Source of the DNA: Sporosarcina sp. FSL K6-1522
GTDB lineage: Bacteria > Bacillota > Bacilli > Bacillales_A > Planococcaceae
Reading direction: 5' to 3'
Length of the DNA: 64,000 nt
Assembly: GCF_038622445.1 (NCBI RefSeq)
Contig: NZ_CP152019.1
Coordinates: forward strand, 2,516,501-2,580,500
This document shows, piece by piece, positions 7,553 through 15,583 of this stretch. The number at the start of each line of letters is the position of its first letter. Position 1 is the first letter of the stretch. The notes beneath the pieces were generated by a model that searched no databases, was not told the DNA's origin, and was given only the letters and a program-made list of their open reading frames with translations. The translations under genes and the position numbers were made by a program.

Positions 7553-8798
7553 GACTTCCCCTGTACGGTGATGGACGTTGTTTAATTGAAAGTATTGTTT
7601 TAAATAGGCGTTGACGCGTTCTACTGAGGTGCGTTATTTGTAAAGTTTCATCCATAATTTTGAGCCGCGTGTTGGATATATATATTTTCGGATATCCGTA
7701 TCATATTTGATTTTGAACACCTTTTGACACAGTGAATCCCCCGCAATGAACACATTTCTCACGCTTTCGGGTGTGGAAATTTTAATGTACGGTATTTTTA
7801 TCGAAGCTGTCGTAACAGTAGCTATGTTCAGGTACACAAGTTGGGCGAAAATAGTCATCGAATCCTATTCATTTGTCTTCATTTTGAACATTATATGGAA
7901 TTAAGACACACATCGTTTGCACCAGCGCTTGTTTATAGATCGGTTCATAATCATAACCTGCGTCGAATAACGCTGTCGTAAAGTGTTTGGGCAAAATAGT
8001 AGCTACCTTTTTCAACAGTGGAATGGCCGCTTTACTGTCAGATAAATTGCCTTACGACATGAGGTGACCTATAATATACTGGCTTTTCGTTGAAACAGCC
8101 AGATGTTCATTAAAGACGTATAAAAACGTATTTTACCGTCACTATTTTTCTTGATGTCTACTTCTGCTCAATCGGTATATCTTGCCAAAGCGTATCAGCT
8201 AAAATCGACAACTATGCTTCCAATTTCTTTTCGTAGGTTGTTAAATTCGCTTCGATTCTGCTTGTTTAGCGAGCCAAGCTACCTGTTCTTCTTTAGTTTT
8301 ATGTCCATGTTTCGTAGGTGGTTTAGTTCCTTTTTTCTCAGAAGAGATTAATGCATCACGCGCTTTTAAATGTGTGACATCGAAGGCAAGGTGTTCGTCA
8401 CAAAGGAAACCTTCTAAAAATGCAGCTTGAATCAGCTCATCCTGCATGTTATCAAACACATCAGACTGACTAGTTACACGATCATACGTGAATAAGAAGC
8501 CTTCGAAGGGACGGAGTCTGGGGCAAGAAACCCACAATCCAGACGGAATAAAGGGTTGTCGATTAACGTTTTATTAAATTTTTTACGGTTGGTATACGCT
8601 CTACAATACGAATCATCAATGATTGAATCTTTGCACCTTAATTGCATTCACGCGGAGCCCCACGCAGCGTCTTTTTAGAAAAAAGATGAAAAATGAGTTG
8701 TACATCGAAAGTGGCTAAAATCGTATCAAAGCGATGCGAACTTTCCATTTCGAATAATTGTAGGATGTCAAAAGGCTATTTTGTTTTATAATAGTCAT
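7553..8798 (-). pseudogene. Decayed IS1182-family transposase
   Basis: Reading the minus strand across several frames reconstructs most of a DDE transposase of the IS1182 type. From the N-terminus it shows an MTIIKQNSL start with FEMESSHRFDTI, the CPRLRPFEGFLFTYDR block, DEHLAFDVTHLKARDAL, a basic KHGHKTKEEQVAWLAKQAE segment, FDAGYDYEPIYKQAL (DDE region), a CQKVFKIKYDTD block, and the C-terminal SVERVNAYLKQYF. At least three frameshifts and several in-frame stops (including one just after GSKLWMKLYK) interrupt it, so it is not functional. I could not define the terminal inverted repeats or a target duplication. It marks past insertion next to the catabolic island. Confidence 0.8.
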
Positions 8799-9048
8799 GG
8801 GGTATTCACTCCATTCGGGTTAGGTTGTTTAGTCGCTACCACTATACAGAATTTTGGGAGGTGCCTCATTTTTATTTAGTTGAAACCCTTGATACTGAGG
8901 AGATAGGAATTATGAAATTAACTTATGTATGTACCCTACAAATGAAATGATAATATTTGTTTGTTTTTGACGTAGAAGAGTCATTTCTTCCTCTGTAGAA
9001 TTCGTTTATAGATAAGAATATTTTGAAGATTTTAAAAGGGGGGTGAAT
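8799..9048. other. Intergenic, upstream of truncated acyl-CoA dehydrogenase
   Basis: About 250 bp between the transposase relic and the acyl-CoA dehydrogenase fragment. No ORF, promoter or repeat is convincing here; a minus-strand ORF spanning 8923-9213 has no ribosome binding site and lies opposite the fragment. Confidence 0.3.
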
Positions 9049-9284
9049 TTGGACTTTGGTGTAAATAGCGAAGTGAAAGAAGTAATTTCGGCGCTGAACA
9101 AATTTATTGAAACGTAAGTTGTCCCACTTCAAGAAAATATAAACGTGGGTTGGAAAACGAATGCTATTTTTACAATGAAAATGGGACATCTTCTCCAAAC
9201 ATTCGGGAAGCATTCAGAAAGATGTGGATGAAGTCGGTTGAAGCCGGATTTTATAATTGCCCATTTAGTTTGAATCGGAAATGA
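9049..9284 (+). pseudogene. Truncated acyl-CoA dehydrogenase (5' fragment)
   Basis: A strong aaggggggt precedes a TTG start encoding LDFGVNSEVKEVISALNKF, the N-terminal helix typical of acyl-CoA dehydrogenases. An in-frame TAA at 9115 (expected Glu) is followed by VVPLQEN. After a one-base frameshift the next family block can be read (ENECYFYNENG, then IREAFRKMWMKSVEAGFY). The sequence then stops at 9284; the remaining ~300 residues are missing. It is an inactivated gene cut short directly upstream of the TRAP operon, evidence that the catabolic region has been rearranged. Confidence 0.75.
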
Positions 9285-9295
9285 AAGCGGTTACT
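9282..9295. promoter_or_regulatory. Candidate CcpA cre site upstream of dctP
   Basis: TGAAAGCGGTTACT matches the catabolite-responsive element consensus TGWAANCGNTNWCA at 13 of 14 positions (last base differs). It lies 25 bp before the dctP start, a position suited to repression of the transporter operon by CcpA when sugars are present. Confidence 0.5.
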
Positions 9296-9319
9296 TACGA
9301 TGGAAAAGGAGTGGTACAG

Positions 9320-10399
9320 ATGAAAAAGATTTTTGGCATGTTAAGCTTGGTGTTAATATTAATTCTTGGTGCTTGTAATACTGAAAAGGACAGTAGTTCA
9401 GAAGGTACAAATGGCACAAACGCTGAAAAAGTCTACGAATTGAACGTCGGTAACATCCAGCCTTCCACGCATCATTATGTGTACAACGTTTATGAACCGT
9501 GGACGGAATTTGTGGAAAAAGAAACAAATGGACGGGTGAAGGTGAATGTATTTCATGGAGGAACTTTGGGGAAGGCGACTTCAGCTTTTGAGGATACTCG
9601 AGGCGGCATAGCCGATTTAGGGGCGGTCATTTCAACTTATTATTATGATAGCATCTTCTTCCCTTATACGATTGGGAACTTACCGTTCGCTTTCCCGGAT
9701 TCTACGATAGGCGGTGAAATCATGACTAAGTTCGGAGAAAAATACGCTGTCGATGCGATTGAAGAGGAGGTTCATTATCTAGGCGGAAGCTTTGTAACAG
9801 ATCCATATAATTTATTCTCCCAAAAGCCAGTTAGAAAAATTGAAGACATAAAAGGATTGAAAATGAGAGTCCAAGGTAAATCGGATGTCCCGCTCGTAGA
9901 AGCGTGGGGCGGTGTTCCAGTATCGATTCCGTTGGATGAAACGTACGAAGCTTTGCAAAAAGGTACTTTGGATACTGCTTTCTATTCGACAATCGGTGTT
10001 TTGGGTCATAAATACTATGAAGTGGCACCATATGTCATGAAAATGGGGACAACCGTTACGCCTGTTATACCGATCATGAACAAAGATTACTATGAATCGC
10101 TGCCCGAAGACTTGCAAAAAATGTTTGACGAAGTGCTTGGACCAAAATTGGCTGAGTTGTTTAGTGAGACGCACAAAAAGGAATTAGAGAAAGCCTATGG
10201 CGAACTGGACAAGCTAATTGAAGGTAAGGGAGAGATTATTGAATTGGTTCCTGAAGAAGAAGCGAAATTTAAAGTTTCCGCCAAAACGCTATGGGATGAA
10301 TGGGTGAAAGAAGCAAATGCGAAAGGGTATCCTGGTGACCAAATGATGGAAGATTTTAAAGACATGCTTCTTGAAGCTGGATTAAAACTACCTTTCTAA
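9320..10399 (+). CDS. dctP: TRAP transporter substrate-binding lipoprotein
   Basis: Extracytoplasmic solute receptor of a tripartite ATP-independent periplasmic (TRAP) transporter, which usually binds carboxylates. From the ATG at 9320 the protein begins with MKKI, a hydrophobic stretch and the lipobox LGAC, so it is a lipid-anchored receptor on the outer face of the membrane, about 359 residues as usual. The MRVQGKSDVPLVEAWGGVPVSIP block matches the conserved DctP region; its Arg normally contacts the substrate carboxylate. The start is supported by aaaaggag; the in-frame ATG at 9281 would add 13 residues before the signal peptide and has no ribosome binding site. dctQ and dctM follow on the same strand. 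Confidence 0.92.
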   Translation: MKKIFGMLSLVLILILGACNTEKDSSSEGTNGTNAEKVYELNVGNIQPSTHHYVYNVYEPWTEFVEKETNGRVKVNVFHGGTLGKATSAFEDTRGGIADLGAVISTYYYDSIFFPYTIGNLPFAFPDSTIGGEIMTKFGEKYAVDAIEEEVHYLGGSFVTDPYNLFSQKPVRKIEDIKGLKMRVQGKSDVPLVEAWGGVPVSIPLDETYEALQKGTLDTAFYSTIGVLGHKYYEVAPYVMKMGTTVTPVIPIMNKDYYESLPEDLQKMFDEVLGPKLAELFSETHKKELEKAYGELDKLIEGKGEIIELVPEEEAKFKVSAKTLWDEWVKEANAKGYPGDQMMEDFKDMLLEAGLKLPF

Positions 10400-10466
10400 C
10401 AAAAAAGGAGAATAATATGTCTTGGTTGACAATCAAGACATATTTTTCTATACGGAGGTGGAATGA

Positions 10467-10964
10467 ATGGGGATTGTGGAAAAATGGATAGGTTTTTTAA
10501 CGATAATTGGAAGGTGGATAGCGATTCTCACAATGACGAGTATGATGGTCTTTACGACATATGCAGTCATCAGTCGCAACTTGGGGGCTCCTGTAGTGGG
10601 GGATGTTGAATTTATGCAACTAGGCATGGTTGTATTGATAATGTTCGCGCTAGCATACACACAAAAAAGAGATGCACATATTTCCATCGGTTTGTTTGTC
10701 GATCGGTTACCCAAAAAAATACAAGAATTTGCAGATGTCATCAGCTATCTTTCCACATTTATCATTTGTCTCTTCATTGGATGGGTAAGCTTTAACATAG
10801 GACTAAATTCGATGAATGGAAATGTGAAAACGACAGATTTACTTGGAATCCCACATTTTCCGTTTCGATTCATCATTGCATTGGGTTTCATGATGTGGGG
10901 ATTGGAAGCACTTTTGAAGTCTATGCGTGCATTCGTTACTTTGTTTGCTGGAAAGGAGGGGTAA
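10467..10964 (+). CDS. dctQ: TRAP transporter small permease subunit
   Basis: Small membrane subunit of the TRAP transporter, 165 residues with four transmembrane helices, needed for function of the large permease. Family signs are the early TYAVISRNLGAPVVGDVEF stretch (RxxxxxPxxWxxE-like region) and the KRDAHISIGLFVDRLP segment after the second helix. An ggaggtgg ribosome binding site precedes the start. It ends one base before the dctM start, so assembly of DctQM is probably co-translational. Confidence 0.9.
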   Translation: MGIVEKWIGFLTIIGRWIAILTMTSMMVFTTYAVISRNLGAPVVGDVEFMQLGMVVLIMFALAYTQKRDAHISIGLFVDRLPKKIQEFADVISYLSTFIICLFIGWVSFNIGLNSMNGNVKTTDLLGIPHFPFRFIIALGFMMWGLEALLKSMRAFVTLFAGKEG

Positions 10965-10965
10965 T

Positions 10966-12261
10966 ATGAGTATCGAGATGATCGGATTGATGGGCCTTGT
11001 TTTAATGTTCGTCCTCATGTTTATGCGGCTTCCGATTGCTATTGCCATGGCGATTCCAGCTTTTCTCGGGATCTATTATTTAAAAGGTTGGAATACGCTT
11101 ACTACCGCGATTGAGACCATTATTTGGGATCATAGTTTTAGTTATACATTATCGACGATTCCGCTTTTCATATGGATGGGGGAATTGCTTTTCGTCTCGG
11201 GAATTAGCAATGAACTATTTAAAATGTTTCGCCTGTGGATGGGACGTCTAAAAGGTGGACTCGGTTTGGCGACAATCGGAGCTTCGGCGATTTTTGCAGC
11301 TGCTTCAGGCTCCAGTTTGGCTACAACTGGAACGATGGGGGCTATTGCCTCGAAAGAAATGGATCGATTCGGATATAAGGATTCGTTTTCTGCTGGAACA
11401 ATTGTTGCGGGTGGAACATTAGGCATCCTCATTCCACCGAGTACGGCATTTATCGTGTACGGTATGTTAACCGAGCAGTCCATTGGGAAACTGCTCATTG
11501 CCGGTATTATTCCAGGCATCATGTTAACCGTATTATATATGTTGACGGTTTATATTTCAGCGAGTTTAAATCCGGACATCGCCCCCGCGACTTTTGGAGG
11601 TGGATGGAAAGAAAAAATTCATTCCCTCAAATCGACAATCTGGATATTAATTTTGTTTGCAGTCGTTATTGGTGGGATGTATATTGGTTTATTCAGCCCG
11701 ACGGAAGCCGCTGCAGTAGGTGCATTTGGAGCAATGATCATCGCGTTGTTTAATCGGAAATTGACGTTCAGGAATTTTATTGAGTCCGCATCTAACACGT
11801 TAAAAACAACCGGTTTTTTATTTGCAATCATATTGGCGGCATTCATTCTGAATTATTTTCTTGCGATTACAAGAGTTCCGATGCTTATGGCGAATGTAAT
11901 CCATTCAATTTCGATGCCTGACTTTGTGATTTTTATGTTGATCATTTTCATGTATCTCATTCTAGGTGCATTCATGGATTCTATGGCAATGATTGTTATT
12001 ACCATTCCAATCATTTTACCGATTATTCAAGCGATGGATATGGACTTGATTTGGTTCGGAGTGATAATCGTATTGATTATTGAATTAGGCTTAATCACAC
12101 CACCTGTTGGAATGAATTGTTATGTATTGAAAGGTGTTTCCGATTATTCACTCGAAACCATCTTTAAAGGTGCGAGCCGGTTCATTATTCCGATCTTTGT
12201 TATGATCCTCATCTTGTATTTTTTCCCTGAGATTGCATTGTTTTTACCATCCAAAATGTGA
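10966..12261 (+). CDS. dctM: TRAP transporter large permease subunit
   Basis: Large permease of the TRAP transporter, using a sodium or proton gradient to import the ligand delivered by DctP. The protein of 431 residues has about 12 hydrophobic segments and the family signatures AAASGSSLATTGTMGAIASKEM, GGTLGILIPPSTAFIVYG and ELGLITPPVGMNCYVLKG. The ATG at 10966 follows ggaaaggagggg; an in-frame start at 10927 lies inside dctQ and is rejected. The operon ends at a strong terminator shared with the convergent regulator gene. Confidence 0.93.
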   Translation: MSIEMIGLMGLVLMFVLMFMRLPIAIAMAIPAFLGIYYLKGWNTLTTAIETIIWDHSFSYTLSTIPLFIWMGELLFVSGISNELFKMFRLWMGRLKGGLGLATIGASAIFAAASGSSLATTGTMGAIASKEMDRFGYKDSFSAGTIVAGGTLGILIPPSTAFIVYGMLTEQSIGKLLIAGIIPGIMLTVLYMLTVYISASLNPDIAPATFGGGWKEKIHSLKSTIWILILFAVVIGGMYIGLFSPTEAAAVGAFGAMIIALFNRKLTFRNFIESASNTLKTTGFLFAIILAAFILNYFLAITRVPMLMANVIHSISMPDFVIFMLIIFMYLILGAFMDSMAMIVITIPIILPIIQAMDMDLIWFGVIIVLIIELGLITPPVGMNCYVLKGVSDYSLETIFKGASRFIIPIFVMILILYFFPEIALFLPSKM

Positions 12262-12298
12262 TGAAGGCATACGGGGAATGATAATGGTTTCAACAGAA

Positions 12299-12339
12299 AT
12301 AGAGAGTGGGAATGTATTTATCCCACTCTCTATTTTTTT
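12299..12339. terminator. Intrinsic terminator between dctM and the PucR-type regulator
   Basis: ATAGAGAGTGGGA pairs perfectly with TCCCACTCTCTAT (13 bp) and is followed by a run of Ts on the plus strand. It serves the dctPQM transcript and may also serve the convergent regulator. Confidence 0.9.
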
Positions 12340-14225
12340 CATCTTTGTTTGATGAGTCGATGAATGATGATGGAGATTTGTAGGTTAAGACGGTTTTGTG
12401 TGTGCGATAGATCGATTTCTAAAATTTCTTCAATCCGATTCAAACGGTATCTTAATGTGTTGTAGTGGACATGGAGCTTTTCAGCGGAAAGTTGGATAGC
12501 CGATTCGTTATCCAAAAATACTTCTAACGTTTTCAGTAATTCGGACTTGTTTTGGACATCGTATTCGATGATTTTTCCTAAGTATCTGTCCATGAATTCT
12601 CTCATGTATTCGGGGTTTTCCGTATTGAATATCAACCCTATGATTCCTAGCTCCTTGAAATGGACAATTGGGGCATTGGATTGGAAAGAATGAGCGAATT
12701 CAGCTGCTTTTTTGGCTTCGTTGAAACCCCTAAGATATTCTCTCGTTTGTAAGACGGGGTTGCTAATACCGATGCGGAAGTGTAAAGTGGGTTGTTTTTC
12801 CTCCGTATAGCTGAGCGCGAAGTTCGCAACGGTGCGAGTATGCTCGTCGGGCGTGACTAGAATGATTTTCTGTCCTTGAATCATGCTGAGCGGCAATAGT
12901 TCCTGATCGATTAGATAACTGAATTTCTCAAGGGTACGATTCAATTGTTGTGTATAATCCTCTTCGTTCTCTTTTGGGCTTAAAACAAGAATGGAATACG
13001 TCTTTTCAAAAGAAATGTTTAAAAAACGAGCTCTTCGAGTGAGATTTTCCTCCGTTTCCAGTCCGGATATCAAATCGTACAGATAGTCCTGACGTAATCG
13101 GTTTTCCACTTCGATATTTGTTTTTTCTTGGTTGATTTGCAGTGCCAGGACGTTTTTAGCTTGCCCAATGGCGACGATGCTTAATTGATCATATGAGTTT
13201 ATTTTTTTTGAAAGAATTAAATAAGCGACAGTCCGATTGTGCAACGTGATGGTGAAAACGGAGTAGATCTGGCTATTGTTTGAAATTTCAAAAGTGGCAT
13301 GATGATTCTTAACGGATTGAAGGATGCACTTATAAAGTTCAATATGATCGAAATACTCTCTACTATTAGCGGAATTTCGAGGTGTAGCTTCATAAATGGA
13401 ATTGCCGAATTCATCAAGCAATAAAATCGGTTCTTCAATAAAATTGGCCACTCTTTGTAATATTCCTTCGTTCCCCCCCTTATTGAGTGCTTCTTCAAAG
13501 AGTTCACCGTGAAGCTCACTTATGCGAACTTCATTCGAATACAGCTTTGCGTTTGAAATGGCAAGCGCTGTTTGGTAGCAAAAGTTATTGAGCATTTGCA
13601 GTAGTGGCTGCTTGGAATGATACAAAACCGATCGAGCTAAAAAAATGACACCAATCCGTTCGCCATGGGCAATCAATGGTGAACAGATAAGGGATACGAC
13701 GCCTTTTTTCGCCAGGCGCTGCAATAAAGCGCTTTGGAAGGAGGGATGTATAGCGATATCCGATAAGATGAAAGGCTCTTGATTGTCCGCCAGTTCCATT
13801 TGGAATCTCGAATCTAACGGTTCTTCGAAATATAACAAGTCGGACTGTTCTTCCCCGGCGACCGCATCAATCCTCATACAGGATTTCTCGTTATCAATTA
13901 TTCCGATGAGGACATAATGTGCTTTAGAAGTATCCAATAGACGAGCTGCGCTTAAATTTAGAATATCGGTTAGCGGAGCGAGAGAAGCGACTTCCAAATT
14001 TATTTGATGAAGGATTTCAAACGTACTCGTTGAGAATTTCAAGAAATCTGCCTTTTGTTTCAAAGATTGAAGTGCGTAAAAATGGGACTGTAACTTGTCA
14101 TCTATGGAATACTCGTGGAGTCTCGCTTTTAAAGCCTCCCACTTACTTTCATCATACTGATTGCTTTCGATGAGCGGAAAAAGCTCATCGATAAAACTGC
14201 CGTAGCTGATTTCGTTTTTGAGCAT
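12339..14225 (-). CDS. PucR/CdaR-type regulator with GAF domain
   Basis: Transcription regulator of 628 residues. A GAF domain lies at about residues 70-225 (ILHQINLEVASLAPLTDIL through VISLICSPLIAHGERIGVIFLAR). A central region of about 150 residues (375-520, containing FEKTYSILVLSPKE) is typical of the CdaR/PucR GGDEF-like domain. The C-terminus carries the PucR helix-turn-helix (LSAEKLHVHYNTLRYRLNRIEEIL). It is divergent from the long CoA-gene run and convergent with dctPQM, so it is the obvious candidate regulator of both, with the GAF domain sensing the substrate or its CoA ester. The start follows an aggagg six to eight bases upstream. The effector is unknown. Confidence 0.88.
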   Translation of the reverse strand: MLKNEISYGSFIDELFPLIESNQYDESKWEALKARLHEYSIDDKLQSHFYALQSLKQKADFLKFSTSTFEILHQINLEVASLAPLTDILNLSAARLLDTSKAHYVLIGIIDNEKSCMRIDAVAGEEQSDLLYFEEPLDSRFQMELADNQEPFILSDIAIHPSFQSALLQRLAKKGVVSLICSPLIAHGERIGVIFLARSVLYHSKQPLLQMLNNFCYQTALAISNAKLYSNEVRISELHGELFEEALNKGGNEGILQRVANFIEEPILLLDEFGNSIYEATPRNSANSREYFDHIELYKCILQSVKNHHATFEISNNSQIYSVFTITLHNRTVAYLILSKKINSYDQLSIVAIGQAKNVLALQINQEKTNIEVENRLRQDYLYDLISGLETEENLTRRARFLNISFEKTYSILVLSPKENEEDYTQQLNRTLEKFSYLIDQELLPLSMIQGQKIILVTPDEHTRTVANFALSYTEEKQPTLHFRIGISNPVLQTREYLRGFNEAKKAAEFAHSFQSNAPIVHFKELGIIGLIFNTENPEYMREFMDRYLGKIIEYDVQNKSELLKTLEVFLDNESAIQLSAEKLHVHYNTLRYRLNRIEEILEIDLSHTQNRLNLQISIIIHRLIKQR

Positions 14226-14375
14226 TGGGTATCCTCCTGTGTGTTTCTTTTATAAAATGCCGACTAGTATGAATTATACAATAAAACAAAAGAACATTGT
14301 AGTCAATTGACATAGTTGAATAGATTGGAAAGAAGTAGAATAGGGGAAATGATAAAGTTAGAAAGGGGTTATGAA
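14226..14375. promoter_or_regulatory. Divergent control region of regulator and CoA-gene operon
   Basis: 150 bp between divergent starts must contain both promoters and probably the operator. The clearest element is a perfect 10-bp palindrome GTCAATTGAC (14302-14311) that overlaps a TTGACA hexamer. TATAAT occurs on the minus strand around 14275-14280. I could not pair these into promoters with 17-bp spacing, so the exact start sites are not assigned. Confidence 0.35.
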
Positions 14376-15119
14376 ATGAGATTTCATGATTGTGTTGCTA
14401 TCGTAACGGGGGGGGCGGATGGAATCGGAAAAGAAATTGCCCGTAAAATGCTCACGGAAGGGGCAACGGTCATTATTTCCGATATTAATGTGGGAGCGTG
14501 TGAAGAAACGATAAAAGAATTTCAATTGTCCGGTTTCGATGCTCATGCGATGCCCGCAGATGTTGCAAAAAAGAAAGAAGTCATGTCCGTCGTTGAAAAA
14601 ACAAAGGAGCAATTCGGGAAGATTGATATTTTAGTAAATAACGCTGGGCTTGTTCGTGATGCGAAAATTACGGAAATGGAAGAAGAAGATTGGGATTGTG
14701 TAGTAGATGTATGCTTAAAGGGTTCTTTCCTTTTTGCGAAGTATGTGGCTGAACATATGATTTCCCAAGAGTACGGAAAAATTGTCAACATTGCATCTCG
14801 CGCATACTTGGGCAATCCAGGACAAGCTAATTACGCTTCTGCCAAGTCAGGTGTTCTTGGTCTTACTAAAGCGCTCGCAAAGGAGCTGGGCAAACATAAC
14901 ATTAACGTGAATGCGGTTGCGCCTGGGTTAATTGAAACTAGTGCATTGCGGAATCATCCGAAATTCGAAAGGATTAAAGAACTCCAAAAACGCGATTCCC
15001 CGATTAAACGTGTAGGCTCGACGGAGGACGTCGCAAATGCAGTTTTGTTTTTTGCTTCTGACGCTTCATCCTACATAACCGGAGATATATTACATGTGAC
15101 GGGTGGAAGATTTGGATAA
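14376..15119 (+). CDS. Short-chain dehydrogenase (FabG-like)
   Basis: NAD(P)-dependent oxidoreductase of 247 residues, classical SDR. The nucleotide-binding motif is TGGADGIG, NNAG is present, and the catalytic Ser-Tyr-Lys lie in NIASRAYLGNPGQANYASAKSG. The C-terminal GDILHVTGG is the usual FabG ending. The ATG at 14376 follows gaaagggg; an upstream in-frame ATG at 14316 would add residues unlike any SDR. It is the first gene of the CoA-gene run, probably oxidising a 3-hydroxyacyl-CoA or a ring/side-chain alcohol. The Asp two residues before the end of strand 2 (ISDIN) suggests NAD rather than NADP. Confidence 0.9.
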   Translation: MRFHDCVAIVTGGADGIGKEIARKMLTEGATVIISDINVGACEETIKEFQLSGFDAHAMPADVAKKKEVMSVVEKTKEQFGKIDILVNNAGLVRDAKITEMEEEDWDCVVDVCLKGSFLFAKYVAEHMISQEYGKIVNIASRAYLGNPGQANYASAKSGVLGLTKALAKELGKHNINVNAVAPGLIETSALRNHPKFERIKELQKRDSPIKRVGSTEDVANAVLFFASDASSYITGDILHVTGGRFG

Positions 15120-15139
15120 TCAAACAGGAGGCGAATGCG

Positions 15140-15583
15140 ATGATGAAAATTGAACGAAAAGCTATTCCAGTCATGGAAGGCTTATGGAAAGTAGAAGCGG
15201 ATGGCAAACCTTATTTGATTGGAAGTCGATGCGAGGCATGTGGAGAGGTGTTTTTTCCACGGAAAAAATTGAATTTTTGCATGCAGTGTCATGAAGAGTA
15301 TTTAGAAGAAATACAATTTTCTGGCGAGGGGCGTGTCTTGGCACTAACAAAAGTGGAAAGACAACCGGCCGGGGGTTTTTATAAAGGAGCGGTTCCTTAT
15401 ACATATGGAATCGTGCAACTAGATGAAGGAGTAAATATTTGTTCACAGCTCGTAGATGATCCAGTGCTATCAGTCGGTGAACGTGTCAAAATGGTTGTGG
15501 TGAAATTATATGAAGAAGAAAACAACGATGTCATGACATTCAAGTTTACAGCGGAAAATTCTCTGGTAAGGGGGGAGGGATGA
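15140..15583 (+). CDS. DUF35 Zn-ribbon/OB-fold protein
   Basis: A 147-residue protein with an N-terminal rubredoxin-like zinc ribbon (CEACGEVFFP and CMQCHE, two CxxC pairs) and a C-terminal OB-fold (VLALTKVER, YTYGIVQLDEG). Members of this family form complexes with thiolase-fold enzymes: archaeal acetoacetyl-CoA thiolase/HMG-CoA synthase, and ChsH2 with the aldolase Ltp2 in steroid side-chain breakdown. Its stop overlaps the following thiolase start by four bases (ATGA), so a stoichiometric complex with that thiolase is a good inference. Its likely role is CoA-substrate binding or channelling. The start follows aggagg by eight bases. Confidence 0.85.
   Translation: MMKIERKAIPVMEGLWKVEADGKPYLIGSRCEACGEVFFPRKKLNFCMQCHEEYLEEIQFSGEGRVLALTKVERQPAGGFYKGAVPYTYGIVQLDEGVNICSQLVDDPVLSVGERVKMVVVKLYEEENNDVMTFKFTAENSLVRGEG

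Noticed and set aside
7634-8537. Two separate minus-strand ORFs that could be called small hypothetical proteins
   Set aside because: They align in order with blocks of one IS1182-type transposase, so they are parts of one pseudogene.
8923-9213. Minus-strand ORF of 96 codons upstream of dctP
   Set aside because: It lies opposite the acyl-CoA dehydrogenase fragment, lacks a ribosome binding site and has no protein-like features; it is a shadow.
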